Numbered from the stretch's first letter, positions 26,098 to 35,736 are shown. The stretch: 64,000 nt of DNA from Campylobacter mucosalis (GCF_013372205.1 NZ_CP053831.1:1709479-1773478); one strand, 5' to 3'. Notes: generated by a model not told the origin, from the sequence alone. Made by a program: numbers and translations.

Positions 26098-26853
26098 TTT
26101 TATAGCGAATTTAAAAGTGCTTTCATACACGTTTTCATCGCATATTTTCTTATTTTCATAAGGCGTTTTATATAAAACACTCACAGCGTATTCACCCGCT
26201 TTAAAAAGCTTGATATTTATGCGTCCATTTTTATCCGTCTTGCCCCAAAATCCCCTTTGCTCGCTATCGTGAGTATTCTCAAGATACGGCGAAATCACGC
26301 CTACATCAACACCGGCTAAAGGTTTGCCCTTAAATAGCACCTGAACGCCAAAAAACTCATCCACCGCAAAATCAGCTGGATTTGATAATGGTACTATCTC
26401 AAGCGTCTGCCCGATTGGCTTTGTAACATCGATCTCATTAGCGTTTTCTACGTTTAATACCGCCTTTGCACTCATTTTAGCTAGCTCACAATACTTAATC
26501 TTTTTGCCATTTTTGCGGTCAGTGTGCATATGCCATTTACCCTCACTATCCTCACTCCAAAAGGTTGGCTTATACTCTCCAGCTACGATGTATGAGCCTT
26601 TTTCTAGCTTTTTGCCCTCAAAATTGTAATTTTGTCCAGATTGGTTTAGTTCAATCTTTTTACCATCTCTTAAAAGATAAGGCTTATCAAATAAGCCAAC
26701 CCTCTTTTCAGATATGACCTCAACACCTGGAAACTCGTGTCCATAACCTATTTGCACGTTAAGCATCTCATTATTTTGGGCATTTAACCAAAAATCGTGT
26801 GCATTTAAAGAGCAGATAATGCCACCTAAAAGTAGAATTTTACTTGCCTTCAT
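26095..26853 (-). CDS. DUF4198 periplasmic protein
   Basis: A 252-residue exported protein (signal peptide KILLLGGIICSLNA). It fits the DUF4198 family: HDFWLNA at the mature N-terminus, GYGHEFPG, and a C-terminal Ig-like domain (GKPLAGVDVGVISP, KTDKNGRINIKLFKAGEYAV). Family members are often linked to metal uptake, especially nickel or iron, but no transporter gene is adjacent. I chose ATG 26853, which has AGGAGA immediately upstream, over an in-frame codon at 26883 that lacks an SD. Confidence 0.8.
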   Translation of the reverse strand: MKASKILLLGGIICSLNAHDFWLNAQNNEMLNVQIGYGHEFPGVEVISEKRVGLFDKPYLLRDGKKIELNQSGQNYNFEGKKLEKGSYIVAGEYKPTFWSEDSEGKWHMHTDRKNGKKIKYCELAKMSAKAVLNVENANEIDVTKPIGQTLEIVPLSNPADFAVDEFFGVQVLFKGKPLAGVDVGVISPYLENTHDSEQRGFWGKTDKNGRINIKLFKAGEYAVSVLYKTPYENKKICDENVYESTFKFAIK

Positions 26854-26912
26854 ATTCTCTCCTATTTTGAAAATAAAAATCAAATAGTAGCAGAATTTTA
26901 TTTAAATGCAAC

Positions 26913-27125
26913 TTAGCTGCTTAGCTGAACGCTCTCTTCTATCTTTATAAGAGTTGTAAAAATATTAGCGATACTAGCTCTTTGTTCTTTGCTAAGCTCG
27001 TATTTTATGCTAAAAAGCGAATTTAGCACGGCTTCATTTGCAAGGCTATCAACGCCAAATTTTTTGGCATTTTCAACCACTTTTAACACACTTATATCTT
27101 TTACTCTGAAATTTTCGTAACCCAA
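26913..27125 (-). CDS. Small conserved-looking hypothetical protein
   Basis: A 70-residue ORF starting with TTG 2 bp after the pgeF stop, so it is probably co-translated. It is predicted helical (KVVENAKKFGVDSLANEAVL, SKEQRASIANIFTTLIKI) with no signal peptide or cysteine. I do not recognise it. The start is uncertain. Confidence 0.55.
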   Translation of the reverse strand: MGYENFRVKDISVLKVVENAKKFGVDSLANEAVLNSLFSIKYELSKEQRASIANIFTTLIKIEESVQLSS

Positions 27126-27127
27126 AA

Positions 27128-27814
27128 CTAGCCCCTTAAAGCTATCACACCGGCAAATCTGCCGGTATTTTTCTCTCGTCTATACGAGTAAAATCTCTCA
27201 TCACAATGAGAACATCGCTTATCAAAGTGAAATTTTGTAACACCAAGCGACTCAAACTCATCTTTTAACGCCAAATTTATATCAAAATTTAGTCCATTTT
27301 TATATTTATTAAACTCGCCCAAATCCAAAGCTCCTATTTCGTAACAACTACCTTTGATATTTACTCCCGCAAATGCCTCAATATCGCTACTTTGTGAGCC
27401 AAACTCGCTTTGCATTAAAGCTATGGTTTTTGTTACGATTTTACTTACTACACCGGCACGACCAGCGTGGATAGCAGATATTACGCCACTTTTTCTATCA
27501 TAAAGCAAAATCGGCGAACAATCAGCAACCATAACGCAAATTCCAATACCCCTTAAAGCCGTTATAGCTGCGTCACACTCGCCAAGTTCATCGTCTTTAT
27601 TCTTTAAAATTTTAACGATACTTGAGTGGGTTTGAGTCATAAATTTAAGCTCATCTAGCCCTAAAAAATCGCACAAATTTTTGCGATTTTGCTCCACATT
27701 TTTTACTTCATCTCCCACGTGAAGTGCTAAATTTCCAGCCTCTTTTGTGCTAAATCCAGCTAAAATTTCACTCCCATTTAATACAAACTCAAAAATTTCT
27801 CTGCCATCTCCCAA
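27128..27814 (-). CDS. pgeF: Polyphenol oxidase/laccase-domain protein PgeF (YfiH family)
   Basis: A member of the YfiH/DUF152 family, which in E. coli acts as a peptidoglycan-editing factor (removing L-Ser-containing precursors) and can have copper-dependent or purine-nucleoside activity. The metal-site motifs are present: TQTHSS, ADCSPILLYD, IHAGRAGV and SHCDERFYSYRREKNTGR. The start overlaps ribE by 37 nt but has AAGGAG 11 nt upstream, which supports it. Length (228 aa) is slightly short for the family. Translation is probably coupled to ribE. Confidence 0.9.
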   Translation of the reverse strand: MGDGREIFEFVLNGSEILAGFSTKEAGNLALHVGDEVKNVEQNRKNLCDFLGLDELKFMTQTHSSIVKILKNKDDELGECDAAITALRGIGICVMVADCSPILLYDRKSGVISAIHAGRAGVVSKIVTKTIALMQSEFGSQSSDIEAFAGVNIKGSCYEIGALDLGEFNKYKNGLNFDINLALKDEFESLGVTKFHFDKRCSHCDERFYSYRREKNTGRFAGVIALRG

Positions 27815-28386
27815 GTAAGCTCCTTTTTAAACCCAAGCTGTCTAGCAACATAACGTGCCAAAAGATCGCTCTCGATATTTACGCGTCTGCCGATTTTAAA
27901 TTCGCAAAAAAGACTCTCTCTTAGCGTAATAGGAATAATCGTAAGCCTTATGCCATCACTTAAAACCTCATTTATCGTAAGGCTAACGCCCTCGACGCAA
28001 ACACTGCCCTTATTTGCCATTAGTGGCATAATCTCACTTGGCAATTTTATATAAAAATCTGTGCCATTTTCACGTTTTGAAATTTTATAAATTTCACCAA
28101 TAGCGTCAATATGCCCCTGAACCAAATGCCCATCAACTCTCTCATCAAGCCTCATTGCTGGTTCTATATGCACTCTATCTTTTAAATTTTCAACCGCGAT
28201 ATGAGTTCTGCTTTCAAAACTAAGCTCAACGCTAAAGCCGTCATCAAAAAGCTCTATTACGCTAAGACAAGCACCATTTACTGCTATGCTGTCGCCTAGT
28301 TTTGGGCGAAATTTTGCCTTTAAACGCAAAACATTTTGCGAGTAGCTAACAACACTTGCTATCTCTCTAATAAGTCCATTAAACAT
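27778..28386 (-). CDS. ribE: Riboflavin synthase alpha chain
   Basis: Converts two 6,7-dimethyl-8-ribityllumazine molecules to riboflavin. It has the two tandem lumazine-binding barrels of the family: MFNGLIREIASV ... SIAVNGACLSV (1-90) and HLVQGHIDAIGEI ... VSLTINEV (95-190). Length is 202 aa. No FMN riboswitch is visible upstream (28387-28478). It forms an operon with pgeF and the small ORF. Confidence 0.94.
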   Translation of the reverse strand: MFNGLIREIASVVSYSQNVLRLKAKFRPKLGDSIAVNGACLSVIELFDDGFSVELSFESRTHIAVENLKDRVHIEPAMRLDERVDGHLVQGHIDAIGEIYKISKRENGTDFYIKLPSEIMPLMANKGSVCVEGVSLTINEVLSDGIRLTIIPITLRESLFCEFKIGRRVNIESDLLARYVARQLGFKKELTWEMAEKFLSLY

Positions 28387-28450
28387 CTTATCTCTTTGTA
28401 GTTTTTAGCAATTATATAAAAATTTTGAAATTTTTGGATTAAAAAAGAAG

Positions 28451-28471
28451 TGCGGGCTATCTAAACCCGCA
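28451..28471 (-). terminator. Terminator downstream of the DUF411 gene
   Basis: A 6-bp GC-rich stem (TGCGGG / CCCGCA) with a 9-nt loop is followed on the minus strand by a U-rich run. Confidence 0.6.
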
Positions 28472-28478
28472 AAATGAG

Positions 28479-28934
28479 CTATTTTATCTTTTTGCTGCCT
28501 ATGTAAGTTGCAAAAACTTCGGCACTGCCGTCGTGTTTAAATATCACAACATCGTATTGCTCAGGCACGTTTCCTTGCTCCATACCAGGACTTTCTAGTG
28601 GCATACCTGGCGTGCTTATACCGATAACACCCTCTGGTTTAAGCGCTAAAAGACGCTTGACCTCATCCGCTGGAACGTGTCCTTCTACAACGTATCCGCC
28701 AACTAAAGCAGTATGACAACTAGCTAGCTCTAACGGCACTTTGTTTTTGGCTTTTACCTCTATAGTGGCATCTGTTAGATATTCTTTTGTGCTAAAGCCA
28801 TTTGCACGCATATGTTCTTCCCATTTTGAGCAGCAACCACAAGTAGGAGATTTATAAACCTCTACAAGCTCTGAAGCAAAATTTGCACTTGCAAATAGAC
28901 ACAAAATACCTAATGCCAAACTCGTTTTTTTCAT
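28479..28934 (-). CDS. DUF411 periplasmic metal-binding protein
   Basis: A 151-residue exported protein (signal peptide up to about ASANFA). The thioredoxin-like DUF411 signature is present: VYKSPTCGCCSKWEEHM with a CGCC metal site, then SCHTALVGGYVVEGHVPA and GISTPGMPLESPGME. Family members bind copper and often sit in copper-resistance loci, but no copper pump is next to it here. It is divergently transcribed from the M48 peptidase gene. Confidence 0.88.
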   Translation of the reverse strand: MKKTSLALGILCLFASANFASELVEVYKSPTCGCCSKWEEHMRANGFSTKEYLTDATIEVKAKNKVPLELASCHTALVGGYVVEGHVPADEVKRLLALKPEGVIGISTPGMPLESPGMEQGNVPEQYDVVIFKHDGSAEVFATYIGSKKIK

Positions 28935-29039
28935 ACTTTTCCCCTTGTATAAAATTTATATAATGATATCTGATACATTTAAACATAAATTTAATAAAAT
29001 TTTGTGATAAAATCACGAAAATTAGCATAAGGATTTGCG

Positions 29040-29846
29040 ATGAAATTAACAAAAATTTTAGCCATTATATTTGTGGGGATATTTTTCATAGGGTGTTTTG
29101 CTAGTACCACAAAAGCTGGTTTAGTGGGCGTAGATAGTCGTCAGCTTCTTTTGGTATCGGCTGAAAGCATGAACGAAAGTGCAAGATTATCGTATGCTAA
29201 AACAATAGGCAGTGCAAAATCAAAAAGCACACTAAATACCGATCCTGCTATGACAAAACGCGTTCAGAGCATATCTGCTAAGCTAATCTCGCAAGTTGGG
29301 GCATTTAGAGATGACGCTCTAAAATGGAACTGGCAAGTAAATGTCATCAACCAAGATACTCTAAACGCCTGGTGTATGCCTGGCGGTCGCATCGTGGTAT
29401 ATAGTGGTATCATAAAAAGGCTAAATTTGACAGACGGCGAACTAGCTGCTATCATCGGACACGAAATAGCACACGCTCTAAGAGAGCACAGCAGAGAACA
29501 AGCAAGTTCTGACCAACTGCAAGGCATAGGTATATTTGCGATATCAGCTGTTGCGGGACTTGATGCCTCTAGCACTCAGCTACTTGCCCAACTAGCACAA
29601 TACGGCATATCTTTGCCATTTTCAAGATCACACGAAACAGAGGCTGACCGAATAGGCACCGAGCTAATGGCACGTGCTGGTTATAATCCAAATGAGGCCA
29701 TAAATGTTTGGGTCAAGATGAATAAGCTAGGTGGCGACTCTGTTCCTGAAATTTTAAGCACACACCCATCAAACGAGAGCAGAATAGCAGATCTAAAAGA
29801 GGTAGCACAAAAGGTTATGCCGTTATACACGGCTAGTAGGAAGTAG
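29040..29846 (+). CDS. M48-family metallopeptidase lipoprotein (LoiP/YcaL-like)
   Basis: A zinc protease anchored by a lipid at Cys19 (lipobox FFIGC). HEIAH at residues 141-145 gives the catalytic Glu and two zinc ligands, and ETEAD (about 199-203) gives the third. The preceding substrate-binding strand MPGGRIVVYSG is typical. It probably takes part in outer-membrane protein quality control. The size (268 aa) matches single-domain periplasmic M48B proteins. An SD-like AAGGA lies 10 nt upstream. Confidence 0.92.
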   Translation: MKLTKILAIIFVGIFFIGCFASTTKAGLVGVDSRQLLLVSAESMNESARLSYAKTIGSAKSKSTLNTDPAMTKRVQSISAKLISQVGAFRDDALKWNWQVNVINQDTLNAWCMPGGRIVVYSGIIKRLNLTDGELAAIIGHEIAHALREHSREQASSDQLQGIGIFAISAVAGLDASSTQLLAQLAQYGISLPFSRSHETEADRIGTELMARAGYNPNEAINVWVKMNKLGGDSVPEILSTHPSNESRIADLKEVAQKVMPLYTASRK

Positions 29847-29968
29847 CCCTTTTACACCAACTGCGTAGCCTGTGATTCGTAGTTGCTTTGCTGTCCGTCT
29901 TGCTCACTCCGCACATAAGCTATCATTATCACTAAAACAAATATTTTTCAATTTAAGAAAATTTATGA

Positions 29969-29974
29969 TAGAAT
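29969..29974 (+). promoter_or_regulatory. Pilin-gene promoter -10 box
   Basis: TAGAAT (context TATGATAGAATC), 47 bp upstream of the pilin start. The leader contains a small palindrome (CACATA-aatg-TATGTG). Confidence 0.4.
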
Positions 29975-30021
29975 CGGCATTCTCCACATAAATGTATGTG
30001 AGTATTTTCAAAGGAGCTCTT

Positions 30022-30600
30022 ATGAGAAGAGGTTTTACAATGATAGAACTTATCTTTGTCATCGTTATTTTAGGCATTTTAGCTGTTGTTGCTGTGCCTA
30101 GACTAGCTGCGGTTAGGGATGATGCAGAGGTAGCTAAGGTGGCAAATAACCTAACAACGCTGATAAAAGACATCAAGTCTTACTATCTGTTGCAAGGGAG
30201 TTTGGCTGATAACTTTTCAGGTATGACCGATGTTAAGCTAGAACTTGCTAGCAACAACCAAGCAGGAGCCGGAGGGAGTGATAGAGCATCAAACCCAAGC
30301 AATGCGCCTCAGCCTAGCAGAGGAAGCGCACAATCAACAACTCTAGAAGCAGAGATGAGTGCTGCTGGTAAAAAATGCCTGAAACTCACTCTAAATAATA
30401 TAAACATAACTACACTAAAACCAGCTACATTGAAAGTGGAAGCTGGTACTGATGCCACGGATCCACTATGTGTTAAGATACTAGCAAGTGCGGTTGTTAA
30501 AAACATAACCGAATCATCTTTTTCTTACATAGGTAAAGATGGCAATCCTACTCCAGTAACAAGCGAAGTACTTATCAGCGGTTTAGGTATTAGACAATAA
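30022..30600 (+). CDS. Type IV pilin-like / type II secretion pseudopilin protein
   Basis: A class-III prepilin leader is clear: MRRG, cleaved before FTMIELIFVIVILGILAVVA, with Glu at position +5 of the mature protein. The C-terminal globular part has two Cys (about 122 and 150) that could form a loop, and a low-complexity Gly/Ser/Asn/Pro stretch (about 85-110). I chose ATG 30022, which has AAGGAG upstream, over an upstream in-frame start. No assembly ATPase or prepilin peptidase is nearby, so its machine is encoded elsewhere. Confidence 0.88.
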   Translation: MRRGFTMIELIFVIVILGILAVVAVPRLAAVRDDAEVAKVANNLTTLIKDIKSYYLLQGSLADNFSGMTDVKLELASNNQAGAGGSDRASNPSNAPQPSRGSAQSTTLEAEMSAAGKKCLKLTLNNINITTLKPATLKVEAGTDATDPLCVKILASAVVKNITESSFSYIGKDGNPTPVTSEVLISGLGIRQ

Positions 30601-30628
30601 ATTTAGCTCCACATCGGAGCTAAATTTA
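30598..30628. terminator. Bidirectional terminator between pilin and uppP
   Basis: A perfect 13-bp stem (TAAATTTAGCTCC and complement) with a 5-base loop overlaps both convergent stop codons. Confidence 0.85.
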
Positions 30629-31420
30629 CAAAAACCACCACAGCAAAAACACACCCAAAATCAAACGATAGATCACAAATGGCGTTAGGCTCATTTTTGA
30701 GATTAGGCTCATAAAGAGTTTTACGCAGATATACGCACTCAGTGCACTTACAGCCACACCAAGAGCAAGGTCGCCCCAAGCGATATGCGTATCCATTTTA
30801 ACAAGCTTAATGGCTTCAAGCCCACCAGCAAGTAAGATGATAGGGATTGAGAGCAAAAACGAAAAATCAGCGCTTGTAACACGAGAAAACCCAAGCAACA
30901 AAGCCATACTCATCGTAACCCCAGAGCGTGAAACGCCCGGTATCAGCGCTAGTGCCTGAGCTAGTCCGATGATAAGGGCGATTTTTATCGTGATATCCGC
31001 CTCGCCCTTTGTGCCACCTTTGCGGTCAGCCACCCACAAAATCACGCCAAAAATAATAGTCATTAAAGCAATGACAACCGCTGAGCGAGCGTAAATTTCA
31101 ATAAAATTATTTAGCAACAAGCCAAAAATTCCAGCCGGAATCGTCCCAAACCCTACAGCCCATACAAGTGTGCTTTCTCCGACTGCTTTTCGCGTCTTTA
31201 TAGAGCTAAAAAAATCGCCTAAGAGCTTTAAAATTCTATCTTTAAAATAGAGCAAAATGGCAATTAAAGTGCCTAAATGCACGGCAACATCAAAGGCAAG
31301 ACCTTGATCGCCCCAGCCTAAAATTTCAGGCACCAGCACCAAATGAGCCGAGCTTGAAACCGGCAAAAACTCGCTAATGCCCTGCACTAACGCCAAAACG
31401 ATAATTTGCAAAGTATCCAT
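30626..31420 (-). CDS. uppP: Undecaprenyl-diphosphatase UppP/BacA
   Basis: An integral membrane phosphatase recycling undecaprenyl pyrophosphate for cell-wall and glycan synthesis, associated with bacitracin resistance. Signature motifs: QGISEFLPVSSSAH (about 14-27) and PGVSRSG (about 160-166) with the catalytic Arg/Ser, plus about eight hydrophobic helices. The length (264 aa) is normal. Confidence 0.96.
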   Translation of the reverse strand: MDTLQIIVLALVQGISEFLPVSSSAHLVLVPEILGWGDQGLAFDVAVHLGTLIAILLYFKDRILKLLGDFFSSIKTRKAVGESTLVWAVGFGTIPAGIFGLLLNNFIEIYARSAVVIALMTIIFGVILWVADRKGGTKGEADITIKIALIIGLAQALALIPGVSRSGVTMSMALLLGFSRVTSADFSFLLSIPIILLAGGLEAIKLVKMDTHIAWGDLALGVAVSALSAYICVKLFMSLISKMSLTPFVIYRLILGVFLLWWFL

Positions 31421-31497
31421 TAAAATCCTTAAAATTTCTGGCTATTTTACTAAAAAAATACATATTTTAATTTAAAATCCGTTAAAATGCCAAACTA

Positions 31498-33174
31498 AAA
31501 TTTCAAAGCCTATCAGGCAAAAAAGCCGACGCCGTCATCACGCTAAATGGGGGGGGGTAGACGCTAAAATCATTGGCGTCATTGAGCTAAAAGACCGCCT
31601 TTGAGAGCTTTGATCTTTTTAACCTTACAAAGCGTGATTTTATCAAGCTTCACACGAAACGGCGTTAGCTTTAAAATCTGCAAAAATAACCAAAACACCG
31701 ACAAATCCTTGCTTTTAAGCCTAACATCAAAGCTTTGCGACCGCTTTATCTTTATCCTTTTTGCCGAGGATAGAGGGCTTTTACGGCTAAAAACGATAGC
31801 CGAGATAGAAAAGGAGTTTTTGGAGCAAAAATTTGCTTTAACGCCATAAACGAGGGCAGCCACAAACTAGAACTTTTTGCGAGCGATGAAAGGTTTGATA
31901 GCCTAAAAATAGATGATTGTGTTTTAAAGGCGCAGTTTTTAAGCGACATTAGCGAGATAAAGGGCAAAAAGCCAAACAAAGATGAACTAAAAACGCTTGA
32001 AAGCATAAACGCTTACAGGGAATTTTTGCCAAATCTTAAAATCCTTGACCCAGCTTGTGGGAGCGGTGCGTTTTTAAACAAGGCGTTGGAATTTTTAATC
32101 AACGAACACAGGATTATTAAAAACGCTTTGCATAATTTTAAAGACATAACCCTGCTAAATTTCACAGAAACGACTATTTTAGAGCATAACCTTTATGGCG
32201 TTGATATAAACGCCGATGCTGCCTAGATAGCCAAACTCTCAATTTGGCTAAAAACCGCAAAAAAGGGCAGGGCTTTAACCAATCTAAGCGATAAAATCAT
32301 CACGGCAAACTCGCTTTTAAATTTCCCATTTGATTTTAAATTTGACGTGGTGATTGGTAATCCGCCCTACGTAAGGCAAGAGAGCATTAAAGATATAAAG
32401 CCAAAGCTTAGCGAAATTTACAGCGTCTATAACGGTACGGCGGATCTTTTTGTCTATTTTTACGAGCTTGGTATAAAATCGCTTAAAAATGGCGAAAATT
32501 TGCGTGAGTTTATATTAAACAACACTCAAATCACAGACAGAGTGGGATATAAATATCTATCTTGGAATTTTAACAGGGCTAAACGAAGCCTTTATCATAG
32601 ATGAGAAGACAAAAGATGAAATTTTAAACTCCTGCCTTAGCATTGATGAGAAAAACCGCACAAAAGAGCTTATCAAGCCGATTTTAAGAGGGCGCGATAT
32701 AAAAAGATATAGCTATGATTTAATAAATTTAAACCAGCCCTTTCAAAGCGAACTGATAAAGGCAAAACGCCTTATAATTTACGAAATTGCGCGTATTTGG
32801 CGGAATTTGATGTTGTTGCAATGTTTTTCAAACTTTATTATTTTGGTGGTGGACTTGGCGAAAGTGTGAGATATCTTAAAGAAAATATACAAAATTTACC
32901 TATCCCAAAAATATCCGCCGAGCAAGAAAAAGAGTTTGAAATTTTAGTAGATGAGATTATTGATTTAAAATCGCAAAATAAGAAATTTAAAAGGCATTTT
33001 GATAAATTAAACGCCGCTAACAAAATAGAGATAAGCGACAAAATAGAACAAAACTAAAAAAGAGTAGATGAAATTTCAAATGAAATTGACGCAAAAGTCT
33101 TTGAAATTTACAGCTTAACCGATGATGAAATAAAGCTGATTTTAAGCGATCTCAACAGCCAACAGCACAAATAG
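31498..33174 (+). pseudogene. Dead Type IIG restriction-modification enzyme gene with G9 tract
   Basis: Fragments in all three frames reconstruct a Type IIG (Eco57I/TaqI-like) enzyme. They are an N-terminal SGKKADAVITLNG piece, FDLFNLTKRDFIKLHT, RFIFILFAEDRGLL, methyltransferase motif I (DPACGSGAFLNKALEFL), motif IV (VIGNPPYVRQ), ITGLNEAF-like and PILRGRDIKRYSYD recognition-region pieces, and a C-terminal PIPKISAEQEKEFE coil. It carries a frameshift at G9, internal deletions after KD and after LREFILNN, an in-frame TAG near 32224 and others. Repair of the G tract alone would not restore it. Confidence 0.9.
31549..31557 (+). repeat. G9 homopolymer (relic phase-variation tract)
   Basis: Nine consecutive G within the start of the dead R-M gene. 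With nine G the frame runs straight into TAG. With 10 (or 7) it would read NGGGVDAKIIGVIELKD, the expected continuation, so this was a phase switch when the gene was alive. Confidence 0.85.
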
Positions 33175-33209
33175 CTAAAATCCTACTTGCCCTAGCCACC
33201 GCTGGGGCA

Positions 33210-33443
33210 ATGCAAGAAAAAATCATCACCGCCTTTAAAACCGAATTTGATAAAATCACAAATCAAAAAACGCAAAAATACGCCCATAAAATTTTCTTTC
33301 CAGCCATTATGGTTTCACAGCCTTGCTTTATCGTTACCGATAAGATTTTTTATGCAATGCGTGAGTGGTACATGGGTGGCAGGATTAGTGGGGAGTTAAA
33401 TGATAATGAGATAGGGCTAATCACTTGCAAATTGTTTGCGTGA
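33210..33443 (+). CDS. Hypothetical ORF, possibly a gene remnant
   Basis: A 77-codon ORF (open upstream to about 33168) with no SD. It contains ATMVSQ-like hydrophobic and aromatic segments (FFPAIMVSQPCFIVTDKIFY). It follows the dead R-M gene and may be the tail of another decayed gene. I recognise no family. Confidence 0.3.
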   Translation: MQEKIITAFKTEFDKITNQKTQKYAHKIFFPAIMVSQPCFIVTDKIFYAMREWYMGGRISGELNDNEIGLITCKLFA

Positions 33444-33454
33444 GTTTAGCAAAA

Positions 33455-33474
33455 AAAGGGGCTCTCACCCCTTT
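33455..33474 (-). terminator. Terminator of chemoreceptor 1
   Basis: A 7-bp stem (AAAGGGG / CCCCTTT) with a 6-base loop is followed on the minus strand by a run of T, 2 bp past the chemoreceptor stop. Confidence 0.8.
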
Positions 33475-33475
33475 A

Positions 33476-35467
33476 TTAAAATTTCTTTTTTCTTACGTCA
33501 GCGACGATTGCCTTTGCCATATCATCAACTTCGGCAGTTACTTCATTTGTGCGGTTTGCTACGCCGACATTTGCACGAGTTAGGTTATCAATTTGAGCCA
33601 CGCTTTGATTTATCATATTTATGCCGTCAGCTTGTTCTTTGATTGATTCACTCATTTCGTTGATACTTTGTGCTAGGACGTTGGTATTTACCTCTATTTC
33701 GCCAAGGCTTTTTTGTGTGCGTTCAGCTAGTTTTCGCACCTCATCAGCTACGACTGCAAAGCCCCTGCCGTGCTCGCCAGCACGTGCTGCTTCAATAGCA
33801 GCATTTAGTGCAAGAAGATTTGTTTGGTCTGCTATATCACGGATTATTGTGATGATGTTTTTGATTTCTTCTGACTGGCGGATTACGTCTTGTGTTTTTT
33901 GGCTGATTGCACTCATTGAGCTTGACATTTGCTCCACAGCGGCTGCACTTTCTTGCAGGCTGTTTGCTTGTGAATTTGCGCCGTCGGTTAGCTCTTTCAT
34001 AGAGTCACTTAGTATCTGAGCTTTTTGTTCTAGAATTTCAGCTTTGTCTAGGTTGTCACGGAGCATATTTGAAATTTCAATACCAAGTTGGTTTATACCA
34101 CTTGCCATTGTGCCATTATCATCAAGTCTAGCTGTAAAGTCTGAACGTTTATAACTCTCAAGGAGTTTTAATACCTCTTGTCCATCTTTAGATATTGCTT
34201 TGCTTAGTCCCTCTTGAAGATCAATGAATGCAGATTTTAGTCTGTTTAGTGCAGGGTTTATCGTCTGTGCATTTAGGGTTGCTGTGAAATTTCCGTCTTT
34301 GATACTATTTACAAGAGTATTAGCGTCAGCTATGAAAGCATTTTGCTCGGATAGGTTTTGTTCGATTTGTTTGATGTTTTCATTGATTAGATTTGCCATT
34401 ACACCAAATTCATCTTGTGAAGCTACATTTATTTTTACTGGCTCTTTTGTTTCGTAGTTTAGAAATTTAAAAAATGCGTTTAAGCCGTTTGTGATATTGC
34501 CAAGCGGTTTAAGAAAATAATTGATAGCAAAAATCAAAACACCAAGTATAACAACTATAAACACAATTGAAAACACGCTCTGTTCTGTTAAAAGGCTGTT
34601 TAATATAGGGTCATAATCAGATACGGAATTTGCCGAGCATATCAGCCAGTTTGGCAGTGGATAAAGCTCGCACGCACCTATCCTATCAACGCCGTTTTGG
34701 TTTTTAAAATAGTAGGCACTTTGGCTATCTCTTTTAAAATTTTCTATCATTGTTTGGGCGATATTTTTTATGGCTCTATCTTGGGACATAATGGTCGTTT
34801 TGTCGGTGTTATAAATCATATCTGCGTTATCTACGCCAACAATAAAAATAGAGCCAGTCTTTGAATCAATCATCTTTACAATGTTTTCATCAATGCTATC
34901 TAGCGAGATATTAACAGCGACAACGCCGATATTTTTGCCATTTATATTAACAGGTTTTGCGACACTTATGCTGTATTTACCAGTGGTTTTTGTAAGATAT
35001 GGGTCGGTAAAAACCAAGCCATTTTTTGACATAGCCTTTTTAAACCAGCCATGAGTTCTAGCATCAAAGTCATCTTTTTGCGGGGTTAGATGAACGACTT
35101 CTATGCTTTTATCAGGTCTTTCTATGGCGTCATAAAATTCGCCATTATCTGCAAAACCTATGTAAAGCTCGGCGACATCAACAGCCAAGGCTGAGACTAA
35201 AAGCTCGTTTTTTAGTCTCTCTTTGTCATCTAGGATTTGTGGGTTTGATTCAATCCACTTTACAAAATTTTCAACAGCATACAACCTAGACCCAAAGACC
35301 TCTTGCGCGTAGATATTCACTGCAACAGACGATAATTGTTTGCCATTTTCAGATATATTCAAAATAGTATTTTTACTATTTGAATAGCTAAACATAGCAA
35401 ACAGACCAAACGAAATCGTAAGCATAATTACGATGATTACGGCTATTTTGTTTGAAACCTTTCTCAT
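33476..35467 (-). CDS. Methyl-accepting chemotaxis protein 1 (dCache sensor)
   Basis: A 663-residue transmembrane chemoreceptor. TM1 is at about 8-30, a periplasmic dCache-type ligand domain follows (about 35-290; [37 protein letters not shown]), TM2 is at about 295-320, then HAMP-like/linker helices and the signalling domain with the highly conserved tip [20 protein letters not shown]. The ligand is unknown. The C-terminal half is almost the same as the receptor at 61237-63306, whereas the sensor differs. Expression may be switched by a G8 tract beside its -10 box. Confidence 0.94.
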   Translation of the reverse strand: MRKVSNKIAVIIVIMLTISFGLFAMFSYSNSKNTILNISENGKQLSSVAVNIYAQEVFGSRLYAVENFVKWIESNPQILDDKERLKNELLVSALAVDVAELYIGFADNGEFYDAIERPDKSIEVVHLTPQKDDFDARTHGWFKKAMSKNGLVFTDPYLTKTTGKYSISVAKPVNINGKNIGVVAVNISLDSIDENIVKMIDSKTGSIFIVGVDNADMIYNTDKTTIMSQDRAIKNIAQTMIENFKRDSQSAYYFKNQNGVDRIGACELYPLPNWLICSANSVSDYDPILNSLLTEQSVFSIVFIVVILGVLIFAINYFLKPLGNITNGLNAFFKFLNYETKEPVKINVASQDEFGVMANLINENIKQIEQNLSEQNAFIADANTLVNSIKDGNFTATLNAQTINPALNRLKSAFIDLQEGLSKAISKDGQEVLKLLESYKRSDFTARLDDNGTMASGINQLGIEISNMLRDNLDKAEILEQKAQILSDSMKELTDGANSQANSLQESAAAVEQMSSSMSAISQKTQDVIRQSEEIKNIITIIRDIADQTNLLALNAAIEAARAGEHGRGFAVVADEVRKLAERTQKSLGEIEVNTNVLAQSINEMSESIKEQADGINMINQSVAQIDNLTRANVGVANRTNEVTAEVDDMAKAIVADVRKKKF
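33988..34381 (-). repeat. ~395-bp block nearly identical to 61749-62142
   Basis: Within the linker and start of the signalling domain, the two chemoreceptor genes are nearly identical at DNA level. Downstream coding sequence is the same protein but uses many different synonymous codons. Confidence 0.8.
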
Positions 35468-35497
35468 TTTTCTCCTTTTTTTTGGTTCAAAAAAGCC

Positions 35498-35511
35498 ATT
35501 ATACCCCCCCC
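35498..35511 (-). promoter_or_regulatory. Chemoreceptor 1 promoter: TATAAT preceded by G8
   Basis: On the minus strand eight G (35504-35511) are directly followed by TATAAT (35498-35503), about 31 nt before the start, with an AAGGAG SD between. A homopolymer in the promoter spacer can vary in length and so tune or switch transcription. Confidence 0.75.
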
Positions 35512-35700
35512 ATTTTTAAAAAATGATTAAATTTCTGTTAAATATTTTTATGACTGAGGGTGTGAGGTGTGGCTGTGACTTTTTATATTTTACTGGATTG
35601 TTGAGTAAATTTTGGTATAAAATTGTCTAAATTGAACCTATATCATAAAGATGGCAACATCGATTTAACTCTAGATAATTTTTATTAATAAAGAGATCTT

Positions 35701-35728
35701 GAGATAGGGCTATTAACGCCCTAATCTC
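35701..35728 (-). terminator. Hairpin downstream of tkt
   Basis: Stem GAGATTAGGGC / GCCCTATCTC with a one-base bulge, 9 bp past the tkt stop. The flanking U-tract is weak. Confidence 0.5.
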
Positions 35729-35736
35729 GTGCTAAT

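Noticed and set aside
28387..28478. FMN riboswitch upstream of ribE
   Set aside because: The gap is under 100 bp and lacks the conserved RFN helices.
29853..29935. GC-richer stretch after the M48 peptidase as a tRNA or small RNA
   Set aside because: No cloverleaf, no T-loop and no clear terminator. Possibly a remnant, but nothing positive to report.
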